Of a DNA stretch of 64,000 nt, positions 8,747 to 17,603 are shown piece by piece. The notes beneath the pieces were generated by a model that ran no database searches, had not been told where the DNA came from, and saw only the letters and a list, made by a program, of their open reading frames with translations. The stretch covers positions 57,966-121,965 of the forward strand of contig NZ_VTFV01000009.1 of assembly GCF_009192745.1 (NCBI RefSeq), in the 5' to 3' direction. The position numbers were made by a program, and so were the translations under genes. How positions within the stretch are numbered: position 1 is the stretch's first letter; each line of letters starts with the position of its first letter. Origin of the DNA: Arthrobacter citreus (lineage in GTDB: Bacteria; Actinomycetota; Actinomycetes; Actinomycetales; Micrococcaceae).

Positions 8747-9724
8747 CTACCCGCCGGCCGGGACCGCCACGAAGCCCAGCTGCTTGTCCACCACGTTCTC
8801 CAGCGGAGCTCCGTCGAGGTACGCGCGCAGGTTCGCCTCGAACTGCGCGGCCATCGCAGGCAGGTGCGAACGGGAGTCACCGGAGAGGTGCGGTGTGATC
8901 AGCACGTTCTGCATTCCCCAGAGCGGGCTGGACTCCGGGAGCGGCTCCGGCGTGGTGACGTCCAGGACGGCACCGGCAATGTCCCCGGCAGCGAGCGCCG
9001 CTTCCAGGTCAGGCTGCACCACCAGGTCCCCGCGGCCCATGTTCACCAGCACCGCGGAGGTGCGCATGGCAGCCAGCACCTTGGCGTTCAGCATGCCGCG
9101 GGTGTCATCGGTCAGCGGCGCCACGAGCACAATCCAGTCGTAGTTGCCCGCCACAGCGGCGAAGTCCCCACTGGCATGGATGGCACCAAAGTCCGCATCG
9201 CCGTCGCGCGCTGTCCGGCCCAGACCGTCGGTTTCGATGCCGACGGCGCGCAACAGCCGGGCGGTCGTCCGGCCGATGCTGCCGGTTCCGGCGACCAGGG
9301 CCCGGGTGCCGGCCAGGTTGGAGACGCCATAGTGCTTCCACAGGTTCTGCACCTGGTTGGCCCGGGCCTGCGGGAAGTTCTTGGCGAAGTAAAGGATTCC
9401 AGCCAGCGCGTACTCGGCCATGGCGGCGTCGAAGATTCCGCGGGCGTTCGTGACGGTGACGTCGGAGGCGGCGAGTTCGGGGAACAGCAGCCGGTCCACC
9501 CCGGCGGCGGGCAGGTGCACCCATTTCAGGGCATCGGCGCTCTCCCAGCCCTGCTGGAGCCCGTCCGCGAAGTAGTTCCACAGGTACACGATTTCGGTGC
9601 CCGGCAGCGCGGCTGCCAGCTCCCCGGCGTCGGCGGCCAGCCGCACGTCGGCGAGCTCCCGTAGGTTTTCAAGCCCCGTGACGTCGCGGTTGCCGGTGAG
9701 GATGGTCAGCACTGGTTTAGCCAT
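8747..9724 (-). CDS. D-2-hydroxyacid dehydrogenase
   Basis: A 325-residue NAD(P)-dependent dehydrogenase. The Rossmann motif is VAGTGSIGRTTARLL (about 144-158). The catalytic Arg lies in MGRGDLV, the Glu in TTPEPLPES and the His in ITPHLSGDS. The missing N-terminal specificity features typical of SerA or PdxB argue for a general 2-ketoacid reductase or glyoxylate reductase-like enzyme. Cytoplasmic. No operon partner is evident. Confidence 0.88.
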   Translation of the reverse strand: MAKPVLTILTGNRDVTGLENLRELADVRLAADAGELAAALPGTEIVYLWNYFADGLQQGWESADALKWVHLPAAGVDRLLFPELAASDVTVTNARGIFDAAMAEYALAGILYFAKNFPQARANQVQNLWKHYGVSNLAGTRALVAGTGSIGRTTARLLRAVGIETDGLGRTARDGDADFGAIHASGDFAAVAGNYDWIVLVAPLTDDTRGMLNAKVLAAMRTSAVLVNMGRGDLVVQPDLEAALAAGDIAGAVLDVTTPEPLPESSPLWGMQNVLITPHLSGDSRSHLPAMAAQFEANLRAYLDGAPLENVVDKQLGFVAVPAGG

Positions 9725-9733
9725 GCGCTCAGG

Positions 9734-10510
9734 CTAGGCGATCCCGGCTGCCGGGCCTGAATCCGTTACGCCGATTGGCTCGTCGGCCCGGGTGAGGCGT
9801 TCGATGAAGAGGGTCATGACGCGTTGTTGCGCGGTGTTCAGGTGCTCGTTCATGAGCGCGGTCATTGCGTCCGCGCCTTCCTGTTCCCGGATACTGATGT
9901 CGAAGTGCTGGAGGGCGTCGCCCCGCTCGGCGAGGAACGCGGTGATGAGCGCAGCCCCGCGTTCGGCCAGCGCGGTGATCTCCGCTTCTGGCGTGTCTGG
10001 CGGCAGCTGCATCAGTTCCGTATTGAGCCGGGTGAGCGCCTCGGGTGCGCCGTGCATGGTCTCCGCGAAGCTGGGCATGGCATCGTTCGGGAGCAGCCGT
10101 GCGAGCAGGATGGCCACGTTCCGGGAGCCGGGCCCCGGCCCGAGGGCCTCCATCGCGAGGAGTGCTTCTGGTGAGAGATCGGGAGAGGTGCCCCGAGCGA
10201 TGAGTTTGTCGATGTCTGCGCGGATGCGGGTGAGTTCGGTGATCCTGCCGTCAAGTTCAGTGCGCAGCCCATGCAGGGATTCCTGCCCCTGCTCCTCGGA
10301 TTCGAGCATCCCTGCGACCTGTTCCAGGGTGAACCCAAGGCCGGTGAGGCGTGCGATGCGCAGCGCGAGCACGAGGTGCCGCGCGGTGTACTGCTTGTAC
10401 CCGTTGCTGCGCCGCTCCGGGTCAGGCAGGAGCCCGACGTCGTGCCAGTGGCGGATCGACCTGAGTGTCACCCCCGTGAGGTCAGCGAGCTGCCTCGTGC
10501 TCCACGCCAT
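9734..10510 (-). CDS. MerR-family transcriptional regulator
   Basis: A 258-residue protein starting with a MerR DNA-binding domain (STRQLADLTGVTLRSIRHWHDVGLL), a helical dimerisation region and a long helical C-terminal domain that probably senses a ligand. Two in-frame ATGs exist; the one at 10510 has AGGAGGG at proper spacing, whereas the one at 10516 overlaps the MFS stop (ATGA) but lies directly against the same Shine-Dalgarno. It forms an operon with the upstream efflux-type transporter, the usual arrangement for a MerR activator of drug export. Confidence 0.88.
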   Translation of the reverse strand: MAWSTRQLADLTGVTLRSIRHWHDVGLLPDPERRSNGYKQYTARHLVLALRIARLTGLGFTLEQVAGMLESEEQGQESLHGLRTELDGRITELTRIRADIDKLIARGTSPDLSPEALLAMEALGPGPGSRNVAILLARLLPNDAMPSFAETMHGAPEALTRLNTELMQLPPDTPEAEITALAERGAALITAFLAERGDALQHFDISIREQEGADAMTALMNEHLNTAQQRVMTLFIERLTRADEPIGVTDSGPAAGIA

Positions 10511-10512
10511 GC

Positions 10513-11607
10513 TCATCCCTCCTGCTCGACTGGTTCCGGTGCCCCTGAATCCGTTGTCTCTATTGTGTCCAACGACTGGAACGCAGGCACGATCAGCGCG
10601 ATGACGGCGGTGACGGCCATGGCCGCCGCGATCCCGGCCCCTGCCGCGGTGAGCCCGTACCCGGAGGCGATGGCGGCGATCGGTGCAGCGGTGAGGGCGG
10701 GGGCGGCGAGCATAAGCGCGTTCTGCGCCCCCAGCACGCGCCCCCGCATCCGATCCGGGGTCGCCTCGATCGTCGCAACACCCAGCACGGCGGACATGGG
10801 CGCGTTGGTGAGACCGATCAGCACCGCGGCGGCGATCACCAGCCACGGCGCACCCATCGCCCCCTGCAACCCCGCGATGACCGCAACAAACACCGCCGTC
10901 AAGATGCTCGCACCGAGCACAAGCCGGTTCCCAAGCAGGAACCGCCATCCCGCCACCAGATCGGTCACGACACCACGCACCCCGGGTGAACCGCCGTGTC
11001 CCGTAGCGCCGGCTATGGCTCCGACCTGCGCAGAGAGCGCGAGGGAGAGCGCTGCGGCGGCGAGGCTCGTTCCCGCGGTGATGAACAGCGTCGTTGAGCT
11101 GACCCCGAGCAGGAATACGAGCAAACCACCGGCACCGGGCCCGGCCAGCATGAGCGCCGCTGAGAGTGATTCGCGCACTCCGACCAGCCGGTCCAGTGCA
11201 CCCGGTTTGCCGCCGTCGAGTTGCACCAGCCGGGGCAGCATCGTCTCCCGTGCGGTCATGCCCGGCATGTCACCAAACGCCCCTATGACGCCGAGCACGA
11301 TGAACCACGTCAGGTTCAGCCCCCACACTGCATCCACGACCGGAAGCGCGGCTACCGAACCCGCTGAAAGCACGTCGCTGACGATCGACACCGTGCGCCG
11401 GTTCACCCGATCCACGATGACCCCTGCCAACACCCCAACGGCCGCGGCGACCGCAGCCGTCACCGACGCGAGGATCCCTGCGGCGAGGATGTCCCCGGTC
11501 CTGGCAAGTACCAGCAGGGGGAACAGCACCGACGCGATGCCGTTCCCCAACAGCGACAGGCTGTATGACCCCAGATAGACCAACGTGTTTCGACTCATGC
11601 GCCCCAT
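10513..11607 (-). CDS. MFS transporter, probable efflux pump
   Basis: A 364-residue protein with about ten to twelve hydrophobic segments and the MFS loop motif GVIVDRVNRRTV between TM2 and TM3, a form seen in MFS_3/DHA3-type exporters. It begins the operon with the MerR regulator. A second ATG at 11598 is possible. The MerR-like promoter just upstream suggests inducible expression. Substrate unknown; macrolide-efflux-like annotation is common for this group. Confidence 0.82.
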   Translation of the reverse strand: MGRMSRNTLVYLGSYSLSLLGNGIASVLFPLLVLARTGDILAAGILASVTAAVAAAVGVLAGVIVDRVNRRTVSIVSDVLSAGSVAALPVVDAVWGLNLTWFIVLGVIGAFGDMPGMTARETMLPRLVQLDGGKPGALDRLVGVRESLSAALMLAGPGAGGLLVFLLGVSSTTLFITAGTSLAAAALSLALSAQVGAIAGATGHGGSPGVRGVVTDLVAGWRFLLGNRLVLGASILTAVFVAVIAGLQGAMGAPWLVIAAAVLIGLTNAPMSAVLGVATIEATPDRMRGRVLGAQNALMLAAPALTAAPIAAIASGYGLTAAGAGIAAAMAVTAVIALIVPAFQSLDTIETTDSGAPEPVEQEG

Positions 11608-11616
11608 CAGAAACTA

Positions 11617-11636
11617 TGACGTCACGGCACAGTCAA
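11617..11636 (-). promoter_or_regulatory. Candidate MerR operator/promoter of the MFS-merR operon
   Basis: On the reverse strand a -35-like TTGACT (11636-11631) is followed by the perfect palindrome TGACGTCA (11624-11617) immediately upstream of the MFS start. MerR regulators bind dyads placed in long promoter spacers, so autoregulation through this site is likely. The -10 element is not clear. Confidence 0.45.
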
Positions 11637-11837
11637 GCCGCCAATCCAGGACCCGTCTCCAGCCCATAGACCGCCCGGACGTTGTCCTCAGTGAGCACCT
11701 AAGCTACGTGTGCGGCTGGTGGGAAATTTGGTGACAGGAAAGATGATCTAGTTCGCGGACTGGCGGGTTCTGGCGCCGTGACCCTTTCCTCCGCGCCGGT
11801 CTATAGTTTCCGCACACCAACCCCGTCAGGAGCTGCC

Positions 11838-12950
11838 GTGAATCCGTACGAACCCGTTCCTCCCGCTGCCTTGGAAGACCTTGCCGAACGCCTGGCCCGG
11901 TTCCGGCCCGTGCCCGAACCCCGGCTCTTCAACCGCAGCCGTGACTCCCTCGGGTTCGGCGGGGAGCAGCTCGCCGAACTGGTGGAGCACTGGCGGACCG
12001 TGTTCGACTGGCCCGCCCAGGAGGCCTGGATTTCGGCACTGTCGTGGGAGCAGACGGAGCTGTCCACCGTGCCGGTGCGGGCGGTGGTGTCCCGGGCGCA
12101 GGCCGCCTACGTCTCGCCGTCGTCGCCTGTAGTGCTGCTGCTGCACGGGTGGCCGGATTCGATCCTGCGGTTCCAGCGGCTCTTTCCGCTGCTGACGGAC
12201 CTGACCTATGTGGCGCCGGCGCTGCCCGGGTATCCGTTTGCTGCACCGGTGCCGGCGGGCGGGATGTCCACGGTGGAGATGGCCGATGCGATTGCTTCGG
12301 CGATGTCTGAGTTCGGGTTCGCCCGGTACGTGGTGTCCGCCGGGGATGTTGGCTCGGATGTGGCGGAGGCGCTGGCGGTGCGGCATCCCGACGTCGTGAC
12401 GGCGCTGCACCTGACCGATGTGTCCCAGTACCACGTCAACCTCGCGCCGCCGCAGGATATGGACGACGCCGAGCGGGAGTATCTGCAGCGGGCGCGGCGC
12501 TGGCAGGGGGCTGAGGGCGGTTATGCGCACGAGCAGTCCACGCGCCCTTACACGCTGGCGGCGGGGCTTGGAGATTCACCGGCCGGGCTGGCGGCGTGGA
12601 TCGGCGAGAAGCTGGTTCGCTGGACCGATTCGGACGGAACGCTGACGAATGCGTTCAGCCTGGATGAGGCGCTGACCTGGATCAGCGCCTACTGGTTCAC
12701 CGGGTCCATCGGGACGTCGTTTGCTCCGTATGCCGCCGGCCGTCCGACGGGCTGGCCTCGGATCGAGACTCCGACCGTGTTCACACTGTTCCCGAAGGAC
12801 CTGGTGAACGCTCCGCGCCAGTTCGCGGAGCGGTATTTCAACGTCGCCGGATGGATGGAATTCGAAAGCGGTGGCCACTTCGCTGCGTGGGAGCGTCCGC
12901 AGCAGTATCTTGAGGGTGTCCGGGCGGCGGTGAAGCTGGGGTTTGGGTAG
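11838..12950 (+). CDS. Epoxide hydrolase (EHN domain plus alpha/beta hydrolase)
   Basis: A 370-residue protein starting at GTG 11838, which has AGGAG five bases upstream; an upstream in-frame start at 11778 has no ribosome site and would add 20 unlikely residues. It begins with an epoxide hydrolase N-terminal domain (LAERLARFR...WRTVFDWPAQEAWISAL), then an alpha/beta hydrolase fold with the oxyanion motif HGWPDS, the nucleophile elbow AGDVGSD (Asp) and the C-terminal His in SGGHFAAWE. These enzymes open epoxides to diols. Stand-alone gene. Confidence 0.85.
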   Translation: MNPYEPVPPAALEDLAERLARFRPVPEPRLFNRSRDSLGFGGEQLAELVEHWRTVFDWPAQEAWISALSWEQTELSTVPVRAVVSRAQAAYVSPSSPVVLLLHGWPDSILRFQRLFPLLTDLTYVAPALPGYPFAAPVPAGGMSTVEMADAIASAMSEFGFARYVVSAGDVGSDVAEALAVRHPDVVTALHLTDVSQYHVNLAPPQDMDDAEREYLQRARRWQGAEGGYAHEQSTRPYTLAAGLGDSPAGLAAWIGEKLVRWTDSDGTLTNAFSLDEALTWISAYWFTGSIGTSFAPYAAGRPTGWPRIETPTVFTLFPKDLVNAPRQFAERYFNVAGWMEFESGGHFAAWERPQQYLEGVRAAVKLGFG

Positions 12951-13009
12951 GGCGTGCTACGCCGTTTCTGCTGCCGAATACCGGGGCGGCATCGCTCAGA
13001 CTAGAGACG

Positions 13010-14272
13010 TCACTCGATCCCGTCCCTGATGATGGGGCAGGTCATGCAGTGCCCGCCGCCGCGGCCGCGGCCCAGCTCGGCTCCGACAATGGGAATCACC
13101 TCGACGCCGGCGTTCCGCAGCGCCGCGTTGGTCTGGGTGTTGCGGTCGTAGGTGAACACCACGCCGGGTTCCAGGGCAACGGCGTTGTTTGCGCTGTCCC
13201 ACTGCTGGCGTTCGGTGGCGTGGTAGTCCCCGGCGGTCTCCACCAGGCGCAGCCGCTTGTAGCCCATGGCTTCGGCCACCACATCCACGAAGCGGCGGTC
13301 CCGCTCGTCCCGGATTTCGAGACCGGGGTCCTTGTCCGAAGGGTGGATGGTGAAGGGGTGGATGCCGTCCACGATGGCCGGATGGATGGTGGCCAGGTCC
13401 CGGTCAGCGAAGGTGAACACGGTATCCAGGTGCATCGCGGCGCGCAGTTTCGGCATCCCGGCGACCACGATCCGTTCCGCAGCTCCCTCCGCGAAGAGTG
13501 CCTGCGCCAGCTGGGTGATGGCCTGCCGGGAGGTCCGCTCCCCCATGCCGAGCAGCACGGTGCCGTTGCCTACGGGCATGACGTCGCCGCCTTCCAGGGT
13601 GGCCTGGCTCCAGTCCTGTTCGGCATCGCCCCACCAGATCTTTGATCCGGTGTAGTCCGGGTGGTACCAGTAGATGGCCTGCATCAGCAGGGTTTCGTCG
13701 TGCCGGGCCGGCCAGTACAGCGGGTTCAGGGTCAGTCCGGAGCCAATCCAGCAGGTGGTGTCCCGGGTGTAGAGGGTGTTGGGCAGCGGCGGCAGCAGGT
13801 ACTCGGGCCGGCCCTGGGATTCCCGGATGAGACCGACGTAACCGCTGCGGTAATCCGAGGGAAGGTCCGACGTCGTCAGGCCGCCGATGAGGTACCGCGC
13901 CAGTTCCGGTCCGGAGAGTGAGTCCAGGAACGCGCGGGTGCCGGTGACCAGGCCCAGGCCCACGCGGTTGGCGATGATTTTGCGGTCCAGCAGCCAGGTC
14001 CGCGCGTCGGGCAGGTCCAGGGTCTGGCCGAGCAGGTCGTGGAGTTCGACGACGTCGACGCCGCGGCTGGTCAGCTTGGCCACGAAGTCCGCGTGGTCGC
14101 GCTGAGCGTTCTCCACCCACAGAACGTCGTCGAACAGCAGGTCTTCACGGTTGGTGGGGGTCAGGCGTTCGTGGGCCAGGCCCGGTGCGCAGACCAGGAC
14201 CTTGCGCAGCTTGCCCACCTCGGAGTGGACGCCGTAGGACGCGGCCGTGCCTGCGGCGGTTGGGGAAAGCAT
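13010..14272 (-). CDS. arcA: Arginine deiminase
   Basis: A 420-residue enzyme converting L-arginine to citrulline and ammonia. The start [19 protein letters not shown], the catalytic [12 protein letters not shown] near the C terminus (Cys nucleophile) and the [10 protein letters not shown] segment are diagnostic, and length matches ArcA. AAGGAG lies six bases before the ATG. ArcB, ArcC and ArcD are not adjacent, so this copy may serve arginine breakdown or acid tolerance alone. The small variant-LRR gene lies immediately upstream on the same strand. Confidence 0.93.
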   Translation of the reverse strand: MLSPTAAGTAASYGVHSEVGKLRKVLVCAPGLAHERLTPTNREDLLFDDVLWVENAQRDHADFVAKLTSRGVDVVELHDLLGQTLDLPDARTWLLDRKIIANRVGLGLVTGTRAFLDSLSGPELARYLIGGLTTSDLPSDYRSGYVGLIRESQGRPEYLLPPLPNTLYTRDTTCWIGSGLTLNPLYWPARHDETLLMQAIYWYHPDYTGSKIWWGDAEQDWSQATLEGGDVMPVGNGTVLLGMGERTSRQAITQLAQALFAEGAAERIVVAGMPKLRAAMHLDTVFTFADRDLATIHPAIVDGIHPFTIHPSDKDPGLEIRDERDRRFVDVVAEAMGYKRLRLVETAGDYHATERQQWDSANNAVALEPGVVFTYDRNTQTNAALRNAGVEVIPIVGAELGRGRGGGHCMTCPIIRDGIE

Positions 14273-14301
14273 GGGGTTCTCCTTGAGTTGTGAAGCCGGA
14301 C

Positions 14302-14649
14302 CTACTGTCCCTGTTCCGCCTGCGTCCGGCGGCGGAGCGCTTCGTTGACGGCAGGGTCGTCCAGGTTGCGCAGCCAGGTGAGCAGTTCCGGCCCGGCGGC
14401 AGGATTCGCGGCGACGGCGGGACGTGCAATTGGCTGCTCGGCGGCAAGTTTCTGCAGGCGCTGCGGAGCGGTTCCGGGATCCTCTGCTTCTGCCAAGACG
14501 GCAACCTCAGCGGGATCCACACCCCTTGGCCGGCTGGCCGAGGCTCCGGCATTTACGATGTCTGACGCCGGGACGTTCATCAGCGGAGTTGTCCGGCGGG
14601 TGGACGGCGTGTTCTCGTCAGCGGGATGTTCCTGCATGTCTTCGTGCAC
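14302..14649 (-). CDS. Variant leucine-rich repeat (LRV-like) small protein
   Basis: A 115-residue protein. Start chosen at GTG 14649 because AAGGAG lies six bases upstream; an earlier ATG at 14682 has no ribosome site. The C-terminal half repeats the pattern of alternating Ala/Pro/Leu helices ([38 protein letters not shown]) found in actinobacterial variant leucine-rich repeat proteins. Function unknown, perhaps protein-protein interaction. It lies 29 bases upstream of arcA and may be co-transcribed with it. Confidence 0.65.
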   Translation of the reverse strand: MHEDMQEHPADENTPSTRRTTPLMNVPASDIVNAGASASRPRGVDPAEVAVLAEAEDPGTAPQRLQKLAAEQPIARPAVAANPAAGPELLTWLRNLDDPAVNEALRRRTQAEQGQ

Positions 14650-14764
14650 GGGATGCTCCTTTGTAAGTAGCCTTATGAACATCCTTGCAGAAGGAGCCGT
14701 GGTCTCCGAATCGGCGGGGGCGTTTCCAGCGACCGCGGGACCGGGGCTTGCCAGACAAGAAAAT

Positions 14765-14795
14765 GCCGGGCCGCCCCTTTAGGGGACGGCCCGGC
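14765..14795 (-). terminator. Hairpin terminator of the flavin oxidoreductase gene
   Basis: Nine-base GC arms (GCCGGGCCG at 14765-14773 and CGGCCCGGC at 14787-14795), followed on the reverse strand by a short T tract, lie 16 bases past the oxidoreductase stop. Confidence 0.7.
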
Positions 14796-14810
14796 AGCAC
14801 TGCGGAAGTC

Positions 14811-16922
14811 CTAGAGCTCCGTTGTCACCTTCCACGACGAGTGAATCGCGCCGTGGATGTAGTTGACCGCGCCGGCGTCACCAACGACGTCACACGGGAT
14901 GCCCGCGTCCCGCAGCTCGTCCGCGAGCGGGGCTGCCGACGTCGTGCCGTCCGCGTAGACCACCATGGCAGCGGGTGCGGAGAAGGACTCCTCCCCCACC
15001 GTCCATTCCACGGACTTCTCCGTGATGCGGGTGATCACGGCGTTGCGGTGGATCTGCACACCGTGCTTCTTGGCGTCGCTGACGGCGGTCCAGCGGCGCG
15101 GCATGGCCAGCGGCAGGCCCAGCTGCTGCTTTTCGTGCAGCAGGGTGACGCGGCGTCCGCGTTCAGCGAGGAATTCGGCCAGTTCCAGGCCCACGAGGGA
15201 GCCGCCGATCACCACTACGTCCTTGCCCATGGGCAGCCAGAACTTGGTGAATTGGCGGACGAATTCGGGGCTCTTGGTCACTCCGGAGAGCCTGCCCATC
15301 TTGCCCAGGGTGCTGAGCACGGCGCCGGCTTCCTCGGCCGTGGCGGTGCCGAGCATCATGGCGCGCAGGGTGTCGCCGGTCTGCACGATCGGCAGGTCGC
15401 CGCCCGGGAAGTCGGGCTTCGGGCGGACTGCGCCGGTGGCCACGATGACATGGTCCGGGTTCAGCGCGCGGATGGTTTCGACGGTGGCCGGGGTGTTCAG
15501 TTTGACGGCGATGCGCAGCCGCTTGATCTCGGCCTTGAACCAGCGCAGCAGGCGTTCGTTGTCCGGCGTCGTCATGGTGGAGAACCACATGGTGCCGCCC
15601 AGGCGGTCCGACTTGTCGATCACGGTGACGCGGTGGCCGCGTTCGGTGAGCACGCGCGCGCTTTCCAAGCCGGCCGGTCCGGCGCCGACGACGAGCACAT
15701 GCTTGGCCTGTGACGCGGGCTTTAGCGGGAGCACGGCTTCGTTGCCGAGGGCCGGGTTGACGGCGCAGAACGGGGTGTCGTCGAAGAAGTTCTCGGCGAC
15801 GCAGAGGTAGCAGTTGATGCAGGGCCGGACTTCGGCGAAGCGGCCCTCACGGAGCTTGTTCGGCAGTTCCGGATCGGCCAGCAGCTGGCGGCCCATGGCC
15901 GCGTAGTCGATCTGGCCTGCGGCAATGGCCTTTTCGGAGATCTCCGGGAGCATACGGCCGACGGCGATGACCGGGATGCTGACGTTCTTCTTCACCCCGG
16001 CGGCGTTCTCCAGGTAGGCGCCCACCTTGTTGGGCAGCGGGCCGTCGGTGAAGTTGTCGAACGGGTTCCGGCCCCAGCCGGTGACGTGGATGGCATCGGC
16101 TCCGGCTTCTTCGAACAGCTTGGAGGCTTCAATGGCTTCGCGAAGGGTGAGGCCGCCTTCCTGGCCGTATTCTTCGCCGGCGACGCGGACCAGGATGGCC
16201 AGCTTGTCCCCCACGCGTGCCTTGACGGCGGCGATGACCTCGCAGGCCAGACGGGCGCGGTTGGCGAGGGATCCGCCGTAAGCGTCGGTGCGCTTGTTGT
16301 CCCGCTGGTTGAGGAAGACGCCCAGGATGTAGCCGTGGGCGGCGTGGATCTCGATTGCGTCGGCTCCGGCCTTGGCGATGCGTTCGGCGGCGTCGGCCCA
16401 GGTCTCGATCAGCCAGTCGATGTCCTCCTGGGTCATTTCCTTGTAGGAGGTCTGCTTGCCTGCGGTGGCGGCGCCCATCTTGCCGAGTTCTTCCCGGGTG
16501 CTGTCAACCAGCGCGGACATGTCGTAGCTGTAGTCCGGCTGGTTCGGGGCGAGGACCGCGCGGTCATTGGCGACGTCGACGCGGGCTACCTTGCCGTGGT
16601 GCGTGGACTGGATGCAGAGCTTGCTGCCTGCTGCGTGGATCGCGTCGGCGAGGGCTTTCAGTCCGGGAATGTACTTGTCATCCGAGAGCCCGGGTTCCTT
16701 CATGGAAGCTGCGCCGTAGGGGAAGGCGATGGCGCAGGCTCCGGTGATGATCAGGCCTGCGCCGCCTTTGGCGCGGGCCACGTAGTGGTCAATCTCGGTC
16801 TGTTCGATCTCGCCGTGCTCGGAGACGTTCATGTCCATGGCCGGAAGGACGATGCGGTTGGGGGTTTCCATCGGACCAATACGGCCCGTGGCCATCAGGT
16901 GCGGGAAGGTTCTGGTGCTCAT
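14811..16922 (-). CDS. NADH:flavin oxidoreductase with FMN, 4Fe-4S and FAD/NAD domains
   Basis: A 703-residue protein with the architecture of 2,4-dienoyl-CoA reductase (FadH) and trimethylamine dehydrogenase: an Old Yellow Enzyme TIM barrel (about 10-345), a 4Fe-4S cluster motif (CINCYLC followed by FCAVNP, about 365-385), then an FAD domain (VLVVGAGPAGLESARVL) with an inserted NAD domain (VVVIGGSLVGLELAEFL). It transfers electrons from NAD(P)H through FAD and the cluster to FMN and the substrate. The ATG at 16922 gives the classic N terminus; the frame continues 95 codons upstream without family features. Substrate unknown. A palindromic operator lies upstream. Confidence 0.88.
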   Translation of the reverse strand: MSTRTFPHLMATGRIGPMETPNRIVLPAMDMNVSEHGEIEQTEIDHYVARAKGGAGLIITGACAIAFPYGAASMKEPGLSDDKYIPGLKALADAIHAAGSKLCIQSTHHGKVARVDVANDRAVLAPNQPDYSYDMSALVDSTREELGKMGAATAGKQTSYKEMTQEDIDWLIETWADAAERIAKAGADAIEIHAAHGYILGVFLNQRDNKRTDAYGGSLANRARLACEVIAAVKARVGDKLAILVRVAGEEYGQEGGLTLREAIEASKLFEEAGADAIHVTGWGRNPFDNFTDGPLPNKVGAYLENAAGVKKNVSIPVIAVGRMLPEISEKAIAAGQIDYAAMGRQLLADPELPNKLREGRFAEVRPCINCYLCVAENFFDDTPFCAVNPALGNEAVLPLKPASQAKHVLVVGAGPAGLESARVLTERGHRVTVIDKSDRLGGTMWFSTMTTPDNERLLRWFKAEIKRLRIAVKLNTPATVETIRALNPDHVIVATGAVRPKPDFPGGDLPIVQTGDTLRAMMLGTATAEEAGAVLSTLGKMGRLSGVTKSPEFVRQFTKFWLPMGKDVVVIGGSLVGLELAEFLAERGRRVTLLHEKQQLGLPLAMPRRWTAVSDAKKHGVQIHRNAVITRITEKSVEWTVGEESFSAPAAMVVYADGTTSAAPLADELRDAGIPCDVVGDAGAVNYIHGAIHSSWKVTTEL

Positions 16923-16942
16923 GTTTCGAATTTTAGTCGTCT

Positions 16943-16959
16943 TGTTTACACCGTATACA
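16943..16959 (-). promoter_or_regulatory. Candidate operator upstream of the flavin oxidoreductase
   Basis: The inverted repeat TGTTTAC-ACC-GTATACA (6 of 7 positions paired) lies 21-37 bases before the ATG in an AT-richer patch. Its form suits a dimeric repressor such as a GntR or TetR protein. The cognate regulator is not adjacent. Confidence 0.4.
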
Positions 16960-17037
16960 CGGATTCGCGGGTGCTGGGATGTGTTCTGTGCGACAGGTGT
17001 GTGCGGCGCCGATGGGAAGTGCGTGGGTGGGGGCGGG

Positions 17038-17541
17038 CTACTCCTGCGCCTGGGACCGAGCGGCCAAAATGAGTTCGCGCAGGATGTCAGCATGGCCGCA
17101 GTGCTGGGCAAGTTCGCGGAGCAAGTGCTGCTGGACCCAGCGCAGCGGCAGCGGACCTCTCCGGTTGCCGGGGAGCAGGGTGTCGCTGTCCATTCCGGCG
17201 ACTGCACGGCGGGACTGTGCGACGGCCACAGCGTAGTCCGCCAGAACGGACTCGATCGCGTCCGTCTCCTGCAAGTCGAAGGACTCGTCTGGCGTGGCCG
17301 GGATGCTCAGTTCCGTCCTCGATGCGCCGGTGACCGCTTCACCGAACCAGACCCCTTCCACGAAGGCCGCATGCTTGACCAGGCCGAGCAGGGTCGTCTT
17401 GGACGGGACCAGCCGCCGTCGGGCTTCTTCCTCCGTGAGACCGTCCAGGCTGGCCGCCAGCATGCTGCGGTGCTGGTCTATAAATGTGCTGATTTGGACG
17501 TCAAGGGGGGCGAAGTAGGCGTCTCGACTGTCAGGCTTCAA
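17038..17541 (-). CDS. DinB-family protein (DUF664-like)
   Basis: A 167-residue four-helix-bundle protein. The putative metal-binding histidines are in LVKHAAFVEGVWFG (about 56) and ELAQHCGHADILREL (about 144-158), the usual DinB/DUF664 pattern. The family includes mycothiol- and bacillithiol-dependent transferases. The start is TTG at 17541 with GGAG about six bases upstream; no in-frame ATG precedes the first helix. A paralogue lies at 49875-50378. It marks the left border of the defence-like region. Confidence 0.8.
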   Translation of the reverse strand: MKPDSRDAYFAPLDVQISTFIDQHRSMLAASLDGLTEEEARRRLVPSKTTLLGLVKHAAFVEGVWFGEAVTGASRTELSIPATPDESFDLQETDAIESVLADYAVAVAQSRRAVAGMDSDTLLPGNRRGPLPLRWVQQHLLRELAQHCGHADILRELILAARSQAQE

Positions 17542-17603
17542 CTGGTTCTCCGTTCAAGGGGCAGGCTTTGAAATCTCTGCTCGAGCTGTTCCAGCTGCTC
17601 GGA

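Noticed and set aside
14685..15713. Forward 342-codon frame opposite the flavin oxidoreductase
   Set aside because: Antisense of a gene with full FMN, Fe-S and FAD motifs.
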